This document shows, one piece after another, positions 8,997 to 16,710 of a stretch of DNA of 51,544 nucleotides (within the stretch, counting starts at the first letter, position 1; each line of letters begins with the position of its first letter). Position numbers and translations under genes: made by a program. Location: the NCBI GenBank assembly GCA_022340305.1, contig JAJDOF010000073.1, positions 1 through 51,544 on the forward strand, in the 5' to 3' direction. The stretch comes from Gammaproteobacteria bacterium (GTDB lineage Bacteria; Pseudomonadota; Gammaproteobacteria; GCA-001735895). Under the pieces are notes generated by a model. It was not told where the DNA came from. It ran no database searches and saw only the letters and a list, made by a program, of their open reading frames with translations.

Positions 8997-9995
8997 ATGA
9001 AATCCTCCAAGAAACTGGTTTGTGTCTTTACCTTGCTCGCTCTGCTGGCAGTATCGAACAGCCTGCTCGCACAAGGAGTTCCGCCCATCAATCAATGCCG
9101 GGGCGCCTGGGTGGTGAACACGGTGCAGGATATGAATTTTGGCGGTTTTGCGGTCGAGGCCGGCAGCGCAACTATTACCATGAACAGTACCGGTGGTCTC
9201 ACCACGGCCGGGCTGGTCAGCACATCCACAACGATTCCGGCAACAACCTGGATAGTCAATGTCGACAATACCCTGGCCTCGGCCTGCGCCACCCACGGAT
9301 TTAGCATTGAATTGCGCAAAGCGCCGCGCCCGCTAAGCGGTCCAGGGGGAAATATACCGCTCGACAACATACGCGTAACGATTCCAGCCTATGGACTGAA
9401 CGACGTTACCCTGCCGCAAATCATTGCGCCCGGCCCGGGCAATACCGCCCCGTTTACGATGACGATTTACGGGGAAATCACGGTTACCAGCCCGCAAACG
9501 GCTGGCCAATACTCGAGTGCGCTCGACCTCCTGCTATTTCAGACCAACCGCAGATATCGCGTGGTAACAACGGTCCGGGCAACCTCTATCGTGCCGTTGA
9601 GCATCGCCGAAATCGCACCCATGAATTTCGGCACAATCGCCGGCGGACCGATCCCCGGCACGGTGATTCTCAATACCGGAAACGGCCGCATCGCTACCGG
9701 CGATGCTCAGCTCATCGCATCGGCTCCGGGTAATGCCGCCACATTCCAGTTGACCGGTGCACCGAACAACACCTATTCTCTTTCCTACAGTAATGGCATT
9801 TTGGCAAATGCTGCTGGTCAGCAGATGAGTGTTACCGCGTTTACGGATAACAGTGGAGGTACGATTCCGGGATCGGGCACCGGCACATTTCAAGTCGGCG
9901 CGACACTGAATGTTGGCTCAAACCAGCCGGCCGGGACCTATTCGACGTCCATCGGAGGCGGCAATCCTTACACCGTCACTATCAACTATAACTAA
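8997..9995 (+). CDS. Two-domain DUF4402 protein, candidate pilus tip adhesin
   Basis: 332 aa from the ATG at 8997, which begins directly with a classical signal peptide (MKSSKKLVCVFTLLALL). A longer frame to 8901 exists but lacks a signal at its start. The mature protein holds two DUF4402-like beta-sandwich modules: residues about 35-200 (MNFGGFAVEAG) with two cysteines, and 205-332 (MNFGTIAGG, ending TVTINYN). Terminal subunits of chaperone-usher pili typically have an N-terminal receptor domain plus a C-terminal pilin domain, so this last gene of the operon is the best tip candidate. The N-terminal half being itself DUF4402-like is unusual. Receptor unknown. Confidence 0.75.
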   Translation: MKSSKKLVCVFTLLALLAVSNSLLAQGVPPINQCRGAWVVNTVQDMNFGGFAVEAGSATITMNSTGGLTTAGLVSTSTTIPATTWIVNVDNTLASACATHGFSIELRKAPRPLSGPGGNIPLDNIRVTIPAYGLNDVTLPQIIAPGPGNTAPFTMTIYGEITVTSPQTAGQYSSALDLLLFQTNRRYRVVTTVRATSIVPLSIAEIAPMNFGTIAGGPIPGTVILNTGNGRIATGDAQLIASAPGNAATFQLTGAPNNTYSLSYSNGILANAAGQQMSVTAFTDNSGGTIPGSGTGTFQVGATLNVGSNQPAGTYSTSIGGGNPYTVTINYN

Positions 9996-10557
9996 ATACT
10001 TTCACTACCCATCAAGGCGATTCCTTCAATTCAGGAGACAGTATGCCTGTTTAAATTGGACCTAACTGGCTGCCTGCTATTCAGCAGAGTCGACCGGGAC
10101 ATGCAGAGTACACCGGGACACAGACTTTTAAGGTTACTTTAATGGAACAGTTCTCGGAGTCTTGCGTTCCTGGATAGTGCGGCCATTGATTTTGAATTCT
10201 CGCGCAAAGCTGACCTCTGATTCGGACTAGTTTCCTCTCCTCCTGGTAAAACCTGGGTTGTCCCCTATTCCGCTGGTAAATCGTGGTCTGTCCCCTATTC
10301 CGAATCTTCCGCTGGTAAATCGTGGTCTGTCCCCTATTCCGCTTGTCCCCTATTCCGCTATTCTGCAGAAAATGCAGCTATACTCCTCACCAGGAAAAAA
10401 CGGTGTATAAAAATCGTTTTCATCGATTAAAGAAACACTATTTTACGAATACGACGCATTGGGTGAATGATGTATACGACAGTAGATTGGCGTGATTGTT
10501 TCTGTTACCGGCATAAATCGGCTTGAGCGCTGAAAAACGAACCTCAGCTATACTCCG
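9996..10557. other. Intergenic region with repeats, no gene
   Basis: 562 bp between the pilus operon and the two-component genes. It contains the short repeat cluster at 10243-10356 and, near 10097-10130, two fragments resembling the same GGGACA-type motif (CCGGGACA). No open frame with a start and ribosome site was found. The response-regulator promoter should lie between about 10380 and 10550, a region that is AT-richer than its neighbours. Confidence 0.5.
10243..10356. repeat. Short direct repeats with TGTCCCCTATTCC core
   Basis: Three near-identical 29-bp units (10243-10271, 10273-10301, 10312-10340) begin CTGGTAAA and end TGTCCCCTATTCC; a fourth truncated unit (10343-10356) keeps only the end. 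Units 2 and 3 are identical, unit 1 has several changes. Motifs of the GGGGACAGACCACG type are frequently seen around REP-associated Y1 transposase genes in Gammaproteobacteria; no transposase frame is present here. Probably the footprint of a lost or inactive element. Confidence 0.8.
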
Positions 10558-11241
10558 ATGAAAATTCTACTGGTCGAAGATAACAGGGATCTGGCACTCA
10601 ATATAACGGAATATTTTGAAAACAAGAATTACACGATAGACTACGCCGCGGATGGACCAACTGGCCTGAACCTGTTACTCGGCGAAACCTATGATGTTGT
10701 GGTGCTCGACGTCATGTTACCGGGAATGGATGGCTTTAGATTATGCGAACAGATGCGTGAGCATAACAACATCGAAGTGCCAGTCATCATGTTGACTGCA
10801 AGAGATAGAGAGCAGGACAAATTGAAAGGATTCAGCGTCGGTGCCGATGATTACCTGATTAAACCTTTCTCGCTGCCCGAGCTTGAAGCGCGCCTGCATG
10901 CATTGGTGCGAAGGGCAAGTCAAAGCGTGCTAGGCCAGAAAAATCTGGTCGTTGCCGACCTGGTATATAACCCCGCGACGATGAGTTTTAAGCGGGGCGA
11001 CGTCAAATTATCCCTTAAGCCAGTGCCTCGAAAAATACTGGTCTTGCTGATGCAAAAGGCGAATCACGTGGTAACCCGACAGGAACTCGAGCAGGAGATC
11101 TGGCACGACGATCCACCCGATAGCGAGGTACTGCGTTCGCATATCTATGCCATTCGCAGCGAAATAAATAAAAGCAGTTCCATCAACCTTTTGCATACCA
11201 TTCGCGGGACCGGGTACATACTGGGTGAAACAGAGTTCTAA
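10558..11241 (+). CDS. OmpR/PhoB-family response regulator
   Basis: 227 aa, full length for the family. The receiver domain (1-120) has the acidic pocket Glu7-Asp8, phospho-acceptor Asp51 in VVVLDVMLPG, the conserved Thr in MLTAR and Lys in IKPF. A winged-helix DNA-binding domain (about 128-225) ends with the recognition-helix and hairpin pattern IRGTGYIL. The sensor kinase start overlaps its last 17 nt, so the two are translationally coupled. Targets are unknown. Its position after the pilus operon makes that operon a candidate target, which is inference. The stretch has lower GC than the flanks, possibly reflecting acquisition. Confidence 0.95.
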   Translation: MKILLVEDNRDLALNITEYFENKNYTIDYAADGPTGLNLLLGETYDVVVLDVMLPGMDGFRLCEQMREHNNIEVPVIMLTARDREQDKLKGFSVGADDYLIKPFSLPELEARLHALVRRASQSVLGQKNLVVADLVYNPATMSFKRGDVKLSLKPVPRKILVLLMQKANHVVTRQELEQEIWHDDPPDSEVLRSHIYAIRSEINKSSSINLLHTIRGTGYILGETEF

Positions 11242-12535
11242 AAACAATCTCCACAATCGCATTACCGCGATGCTGCTGGCCGTTGGCATAATTTCGACCC
11301 TTTGTTACCTGGCCTTTATCGTGACAATAGTGAATAAGATGGAAGATACCATGCTGGCGACACTGATCGGTCATGAGGCCGATGAGTTGATTACCGAACT
11401 GGCAGAGGATCCCGCGGTCAGGATGCCCAAAACCGACTCGGTAAATGCCTATTTATTGAGTCGGGATAATCTGAATCCAATACCGGATTATCTCAGGGGA
11501 CTGGCTCCAAACGTCTATAACAGAGTCTCGGTTGGAGATAAAACCTACCAGTTTACAATCATTGATTTAAATGATGATCGGCTGTACCTGGCCTTTGAAA
11601 CCACGGACATATCGAAGCTTCGAATGACATTGCTGGTCCTGCTGGTTTCCGGTGGCGTTCTGTCAACCATCGTCATGGTATTGTCCGGTTTCTGGTTATT
11701 CAAAAAGTATCTCCTGCCGGTCAGCCAACTGGCAGCTGAGCTTGCCGATCTCAAGCCCGATGACCGTAAAATCCGTTTAGAGGAAAAATACGAGGGGTAT
11801 GAAGTTGGCACGATTGCACGGTCCTTCGATGAATTTATGCAAAGGATGGACGACTTCGTTGAGCGTGAACAGTCGTTTACCACCGCCGTCAGCCATGAAT
11901 TGCGCACACCGGTTTCCGTCATAACCACGGCAACCGATTTACTGGAATTAAGAGGTATTACGGAAAAGCAGAAAAGCGCTGTCCGGCGGATCAAGTCAGC
12001 AACCCGGTACATGGCACAGGTCATTGAAACACTGTTGTATTTTGCTAGAAATACCCAGGAAACGCTTGACAAAACGCTTCCCGAGACAAACCTGCATGAG
12101 GTTTCCTCTGATGTTATGAAGACCTATGAAGGGCATGCGGCGGACAGGCAGCTCACCCTGAAATATAAATGCAAGTCCAGGATAAAGGCCCGAATATCAG
12201 AAAATCACCTGGAAATTATCCTGGGCAATCTGATCAGAAATGCCATCGACAATACGGACGAAGGCGAAGTCAAGGTTACCCTGCGTGAAAATGGAATCTC
12301 GGTGGCGGATACGGGCCGTGGTATCGAAGCTAACGAAATCAATCAAATCTTCAAGCTTAACTACCATAGCCCCGATAGCCAGGGATGCGGTCTTGGACTC
12401 TACCTGGTCAAGAACATTTGTGACATTTACGGGTTAAAACTCGAGATTAAAAGTACGGTGGGTAAGGGTTCCGAATTTTTTGTCTTATTTCCCGAAAATA
12501 TTGTTTCCCAGGATTCCGGTGTATCGACGAGTTAA
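11225..12535 (+). CDS. Sensor histidine kinase
   Basis: 436 aa from a GTG at 11225. First membrane helix about residues 12-33, a periplasmic sensor of about 100 residues, second helix about 136-160, HAMP linker, then a DHp domain with the phospho-acceptor His224 in SHELRTPVSV. The ATPase domain shows an N-box (NLIRNAIDNT near 333), a G1 box (DTGRG near 362) and a G2 box (GCGLGLYL near 387). All residues needed for autophosphorylation appear present. Partner is the OmpR-type regulator encoded just upstream with a 17-nt overlap. The signal is unknown; the periplasmic part has no domain I recognise. Confidence 0.95.
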   Translation: MKQSSKNNLHNRITAMLLAVGIISTLCYLAFIVTIVNKMEDTMLATLIGHEADELITELAEDPAVRMPKTDSVNAYLLSRDNLNPIPDYLRGLAPNVYNRVSVGDKTYQFTIIDLNDDRLYLAFETTDISKLRMTLLVLLVSGGVLSTIVMVLSGFWLFKKYLLPVSQLAAELADLKPDDRKIRLEEKYEGYEVGTIARSFDEFMQRMDDFVEREQSFTTAVSHELRTPVSVITTATDLLELRGITEKQKSAVRRIKSATRYMAQVIETLLYFARNTQETLDKTLPETNLHEVSSDVMKTYEGHAADRQLTLKYKCKSRIKARISENHLEIILGNLIRNAIDNTDEGEVKVTLRENGISVADTGRGIEANEINQIFKLNYHSPDSQGCGLGLYLVKNICDIYGLKLEIKSTVGKGSEFFVLFPENIVSQDSGVSTS

Positions 12536-12934
12536 TTTCTCAAAATTTCGTGTCCAACAATCACATTCTATCTACCCACGAATATCAATGAGCCTGCATA
12601 AAAGCCCCATCGTTTCCCTCCCGGATTGCTCTAACTGGCAGATAAACCACGCAAGGCGAAGCCGCAAAAGGTTTCGGATGAACACCCGGGAATACCCGGG
12701 TTTGCGGGCTCGTCCCGCATACTCTACCTCGCGCGGCAGTAGACCGCTGGTTCGTTGGCACGAATGGCCTGGCCCAGGTGTCACTCGGCATCGTTGTCGT
12801 CGATGTCATCAGCACTTCCTGTTGCAGTTTTGCTGGCCTGTGGATGTACCGATCCGGAATGTCGCCTTGAACGACCTGTAAAGAAACATTAAACCTTATC
12901 CCCAGCCCGGCGATACGGGCGCTCTTGACGGTTA
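12536..12934. other. Intergenic region, no supported gene
   Basis: 399 bp. It has an imperfect GC-rich inverted repeat near 12685-12720 (CCCGGGAATACCCGGG, then GCGGG...CCCGC) without a T run. A 29-codon frame from 12803 starts with a lipobox-like stretch (VLLACGC) but is too short and isolated to call. Confidence 0.4.
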
Positions 12935-13297
12935 TTGATCAGGGAGAATTCGCACGCGCTGTTGCAGATAATTTTTATCAATTTTCACGAAATTTTCATT
13001 GTCTCTATTATATTCTTCACCCTGAATGCATGTGCGGGCCTGGCTCCAAAGGTAGCCTGGTATCGTAACCTGCAAACCGATCAGAATATTTTTGAGAGAA
13101 GATGCATTCTTGCAATCAAGCAGAAGGACCCGTTAATGACAAATATAAAGCTGCAAAATATTACTACAGTCCTGGCCACAGGCATATCGCCTCGGGCTGA
13201 AGGATTAGCTACATTACAGCTGCAAACTGTTTGCGGCGGGCACATCATTTTCTCCCTGGCGCAAACAATTTATGACATGGCAGTTCTGGAGGACTAG
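12935..13297 (+). CDS. Doubtful short hypothetical protein
   Basis: 120 codons open from a TTG at 12935. The N-terminal part has a hydrophobic stretch ending in a lipobox-like FTLNACAG; the rest shows no domain. The frame ends with TAG immediately before the ATG of the next gene, and that gene's GGAGG lies inside it, which would fit translational coupling. Against it: no ATG start, no clear ribosome site and ordinary composition. It could equally be leader sequence for the membrane gene downstream. Confidence 0.28.
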   Translation: MIRENSHALLQIIFINFHEIFIVSIIFFTLNACAGLAPKVAWYRNLQTDQNIFERRCILAIKQKDPLMTNIKLQNITTVLATGISPRAEGLATLQLQTVCGGHIIFSLAQTIYDMAVLED

Positions 13298-13768
13298 ATG
13301 GATATTCTGATAAAAAGAGCACGGTTTACCATAACGGCGTTTGCGGTGGCATTTATTTTCTGGTTTTTTGCCTCACCCATTCATTTTTTCCTGTATAGAG
13401 AACCCCCGCATGAACTCATCCAGGGCGGCCTCAACGAATTATGGGTGCGCATTGTTATCGTCTTGCTGGTTCTGTTTATCGGAATTTTTGCCGACCATTT
13501 TACAAATAAGCTATTCAAGGCCCAACAATTAGAGGTAGCGCAGGTATATAACGGGGTTTTGAATGCTAGCGGCCAGGTAATGGATAATCTGCTCTTTCAA
13601 ATGCAGTTGTTCAAGTTGGAGGCGCAAAAAAGCAAGGACTTCGATCGAGATATTATTAAATTTTGTGACGATGCCATGAAAGAAGCATCCGATCTCATCG
13701 ATACATTAGCCAGGGTGGAAAATATAACGGCGGCAAGCCCGGGGCCTTCGCCAGAGGTAAGTAAATAA
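13298..13768 (+). CDS. Small inner-membrane protein with a helical cytoplasmic hairpin
   Basis: 156 aa. A good GGAGG ribosome site at 13286-13290 fixes the ATG. Two hydrophobic helices (about 11-31 and 48-66) are followed by a long amphipathic helical region (about 70-140) containing NASGQVMDNLLFQMQLFKLEA and later KEASDLIDTLARVENI, then a Ser/Pro tail. The helical part resembles a DHp-like two-helix hairpin, but no phospho-acceptor His or ATPase domain is present. It could be a signalling adaptor or a structural protein. It follows the two-component genes on the same strand after about 760 bp; a functional link is only suggested by proximity. I do not recognise the family. Confidence 0.75.
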   Translation: MDILIKRARFTITAFAVAFIFWFFASPIHFFLYREPPHELIQGGLNELWVRIVIVLLVLFIGIFADHFTNKLFKAQQLEVAQVYNGVLNASGQVMDNLLFQMQLFKLEAQKSKDFDRDIIKFCDDAMKEASDLIDTLARVENITAASPGPSPEVSK

Positions 13769-14063
13769 TCAGATTCAGCAAGCGGTCCGAATCGAACTGG
13801 CAGGATAAATCCCTTACGGATAATCAGTAACGCTGAATGAGTTTCCCGTTTCCCGTTTCGGTGAAATCTCCGATGGCACCCCCGGCCACCATGAAGCACC
13901 AGCAGTAAAGCGGCGGCAACGCTGCGGTCGAATGACCGCACCGCGCCAGCGCACAAATCCCTATATCGATATCGGTCCAGCGACCGACCTTCGGCCTGTG
14001 TTCGAGGGTGAACTGCTATGAGCCAGTTGGCATACGGCTTGCTTCCTGTCTTCGATGCAGAAT

Positions 14064-14320
14064 TCAGTGGTCGAAATTGCGGGCCTCCGCGAGTCTGGGC
14101 AGCTTGATCAGCGGCTTCAGGTCGAAGTAATCGAGGAGTTCATGCGCAGTGCCTTGCAGGGCCGACCCGTCGGCCACTTCCTTGTGACCGAGTGATTGCA
14201 TCCAGTCACCCTCTTCCAGCCCGGGAAATATACCGGTGAGGACACTAACACTGCATATCCTTTCAATTTCACAGCGCCTAATCTGCCGGCAATCAGCGCC
14301 AGCGCTTTCATTAGTGACAA
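14064..14320 (-). pseudogene. Decayed fragment of scpB
   Basis: Minus-strand translation of 14064 to about 14285 gives residues that align with the C-terminal half of the intact ScpB encoded at 33584-34165: LEEGDWMQSLGHKEV here against LEERDWVKSLGHKEV there, then LLDYFDLKPL against FLDYFNLKSL, and KLPRLAEAR against ELPTLAEIR. Near 14287 the similarity shifts to another frame (MKALALIAGR against METLALIAYR), with about four bases missing. The N-terminal half of scpB is absent and there is no start. A non-functional relic of a second scpB copy. It ends 45 nt downstream of the neighbouring lipoprotein stop. Confidence 0.8.
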
Positions 14321-14364
14321 AGGCACGAAACCGAGTTCGCGCCTGGTAGATTAGCCTGGAACGC

Positions 14365-15204
14365 CTAAAAAGTGATAGGGGTGGTACATCCCGCGACCAC
14401 CACACAGGAGACGAATGTGCCGCTACCGTCATCCAGTTCTACGTCTGCCGAGGTCGATCCGGTTACCGTGATTCGCAGGCGCGAGTTGGCGCTGCCGCTG
14501 ACAATCAACTGGCCACTCGTGAGCCCGCCGAAATCGCCCACCAGGTTTTGCGTCGTGGTAACCAGGAAACCGCCGCCGGGGATGCCGTCCAGCGAATAGC
14601 TGATATTGGAGCTAAAAGCGCCGGTGCCGTCGTTGCCGGACTCGGTCTGGTTAATGACGATGGTTACCAACTGCGGGCTGATATTGAAAGTGATAGTGCC
14701 GCCGATATGTATACTGTAAGCCAGCGTGGTGTCATTCCAGTTGCTGTCGTAAACCATCTTGCCATTGACCAACACACCAAAGCCGATATCGCAGTCAGCG
14801 AAAGTCAACGATCCCGACTCACTGGAAGCGCTTTCATCGTAGTCGGCGACGGCCGATCCCGTGAGACAGAAAACCGAGCTCAGGTTCTCGGTCTTGAGGC
14901 CCGTTAAGGAACGCGCCCGGTTAGGCCTTATGACCTGTTCGATGACACGATCGACTAACTGCCCAATCGAGGGCGGATCCTCCGCTTTCAGCTGAGTGAA
15001 ATTGCTGAGAATGGACATGAATTCAGTTGACGAAGCGGCGGTTTCGTCCGCGTTCACGGCGGTAATCGTGCGCGCCCCGGCGGGCAGGACAGGCGTCGGG
15101 AAGCTATTGCTACTGCTACTGCTACCGCCGCCACCGCAGGAAGCAACAACCAGGGCCAGACCGACGATAAGAAATTGACGAAAATCGGGGTGAGATCGCA
15201 TCAT
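14365..15204 (-). CDS. Gly/Ser-linker outer-membrane lipoprotein, function unknown
   Basis: 279 aa from the ATG at 15204, chosen because GAGGA lies 8 nt upstream and because it places a lipoprotein signal at the N-terminus (VALVVASCGGGGSSSSS). A longer frame to 15369 has no signal peptide. After the flexible linker come a mostly helical segment (about 30-110) and a beta-rich C-terminal half with repeated amphipathic strands (GGTITFNIS, VTIVINQTES, LRITVTGS) and six cysteines overall. No domain recognised. It is transcribed in the same direction as the FecR and TPR-barrel genes upstream but separated by 309 bp, so it may or may not share their transcript. Confidence 0.8.
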   Translation of the reverse strand: MMRSHPDFRQFLIVGLALVVASCGGGGSSSSSNSFPTPVLPAGARTITAVNADETAASSTEFMSILSNFTQLKAEDPPSIGQLVDRVIEQVIRPNRARSLTGLKTENLSSVFCLTGSAVADYDESASSESGSLTFADCDIGFGVLVNGKMVYDSNWNDTTLAYSIHIGGTITFNISPQLVTIVINQTESGNDGTGAFSSNISYSLDGIPGGGFLVTTTQNLVGDFGGLTSGQLIVSGSANSRLRITVTGSTSADVELDDGSGTFVSCVVVAGCTTPITF

Positions 15205-15513
15205 GACAGTATCCTCGCAGGATTTGCTGCGGCCCTTTGCAGGCCATTTTCGGAATACGACTATACCATACAAAGCCCGGAATTCATCGATTCTCATGCG
15301 TTTCGGGCGGTCGAGCTGGAATTCAGCAGAACTGGTTAAATTCCAGTCCTGGCCGTTGCCGAATTTCATGCCAGTGCCCTCCTTTACTGGTTACCGGCAA
15401 ACACAAGCTCAATAACGGCGCGAACTTGATCCTGCAGAGGAGCAGGCAGAAAAATCATGGAACTCTCCCGCCCGTCGCGCGCGGAAGTGTGGCTTAGATT
15501 ATATGGTGAACAG

Positions 15514-15910
15514 TTACGGCAGGATCTTGGTGGTCGAGGTCGAATCCAGAGTCCTGGTGGGCGAGATCGTGGTGGTCGATTTTAGTGTCTCGGTCGTCGT
15601 ATCGATCGAAGGTTCCAGCGTTTGCGTTGGCGATAACTTAAACGTCGAATTGAGCGATTCTGTCGGCGAAATCGTTGTCGTTGACTTGAGGGTATCAGTG
15701 GTTGAAAACGTGGTCGTCGATTTAAGCGCATCCGTTGTCGAAAAGGTGGTTGTCGGTTCAAGAACAGTGCCGGATTCGATGCTGCGGTCTATTGTCAGTG
15801 AATTTTCCGGATCGAGCTTGATCGTCGAATCGAGCGATCTCGTTAAAGTGGAATCGAGCGTTTTTGTCGTAGTCGTCGAATCGATGCTGCGCGTTGCGGT
15901 TGACTGCCTG
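15514..15910 (-). repeat. Imperfect 36-bp coding repeats (Ser/Thr units)
   Basis: The 3' third of the FecR gene encodes at least six degenerate 11-12 residue units with consensus STTT-(F/I)-S-(T/P)-T-(D/E)-x-L-K, clearest between 15540 and 15740. DNA-level identity among neighbouring units is high, so unit number could vary by slippage. Confidence 0.8.
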
Positions 15911-16662
15911 GCATCGGTGGAGGTCGCAGTGCCGGATTTGGCCAGCGGCTGTTTTTGCGGCTGTATTTTGGCCTGTACCGGTATCTTGTTGATGAGCTGG
16001 TCGCTGATCACCTTCGGCATATCCTTGATCTGGATGGGCTTCATAATCTTGCCCTTGATACCGCCGACGAAACCGACCTGGCGCAGGCCCAGATTAATAT
16101 TGCCGCGATCAGTTTTCATGATCGTGGCGCCTACATAGACTTTGTTGTAAGTTCCGACCTCCACGACCGGATTGCGCCTTTGGAACTCGGGCGAGATATG
16201 CACGACCTCGTGGTCCGTGCCGCGAATGCCGATGGTGGCAATCGGTGTGTCGATGGTGACATTCTCTGGATTGGTCTTGCCGATCAATCCCGTTACCATT
16301 CGCAGGGCGCCGCCCAGCAATGAAAAGATGGATTTCGCGACGCTCGTATTTTCCTTACTGTATTCGAATGCCTTGATCGTGAACTCGGTATTGACACGGA
16401 CCGCCATGCGGCTGCGGTCACGGTAAATCAGTTGCGCCGCACCCGTGTCACCAGTCTTGATCGTGTCGCCGGGATATACCCGGTCACCTTTTGCCAGGCT
16501 GCGCGATTTTCCATCTACCGAGGTCGCCGACACATCGCCCACCAGGAACTGCACCCGGGCAGCCGCTTCCTGCGCCGGCGACGGTGTCGCCAGGCAAAGC
16601 AGCATCAGGAAGAGCCCCGGGATGACCACCCGGGTATATTGTCGCTGCGATTTCGTGTCCAC
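15514..16662 (-). CDS. FecR-domain secreted protein with Ser/Thr repeat tail
   Basis: 382 aa from a GTG at 16662, which has AGGG upstream and opens directly onto a basic/hydrophobic signal peptide (VVIPGLFLMLLCLATPSPAQ). An ATG at 16704 is in frame but has its AGGA immediately adjacent. A FecR domain (VQFLVGDVSATSVDGK through LIYRDRSRMAVRV) is followed by a second beta-rich part (TPIATIGIRGTDHEV) common in periplasmic FecR proteins. From about residue 250 to the end the protein is a low-complexity chain of roughly 12-residue units such as STTTFSTTDTLK. Such tails are candidates for glycosylation or for extended surface stalks. It sits 6-49 nt after a second FecR gene. Confidence 0.85.
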   Translation of the reverse strand: MDTKSQRQYTRVVIPGLFLMLLCLATPSPAQEAAARVQFLVGDVSATSVDGKSRSLAKGDRVYPGDTIKTGDTGAAQLIYRDRSRMAVRVNTEFTIKAFEYSKENTSVAKSIFSLLGGALRMVTGLIGKTNPENVTIDTPIATIGIRGTDHEVVHISPEFQRRNPVVEVGTYNKVYVGATIMKTDRGNINLGLRQVGFVGGIKGKIMKPIQIKDMPKVISDQLINKIPVQAKIQPQKQPLAKSGTATSTDARQSTATRSIDSTTTTKTLDSTLTRSLDSTIKLDPENSLTIDRSIESGTVLEPTTTFSTTDALKSTTTFSTTDTLKSTTTISPTESLNSTFKLSPTQTLEPSIDTTTETLKSTTTISPTRTLDSTSTTKILP

Positions 16663-16710
16663 TCGATATTTTACCCTGCAGGCGTTAAGAGTCCTGCCCA
16701 GCATTCCTGG

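Noticed and set aside
12803-12892. 29-codon frame starting with a lipobox-like sequence (VLLACGC)
   Set aside because: Too short, no ribosome site, no homologue recognised.
14117-14326. 69-codon minus-strand frame overlapping the scpB fragment
   Set aside because: It is the second frame of the frameshifted scpB relic, not a separate gene.
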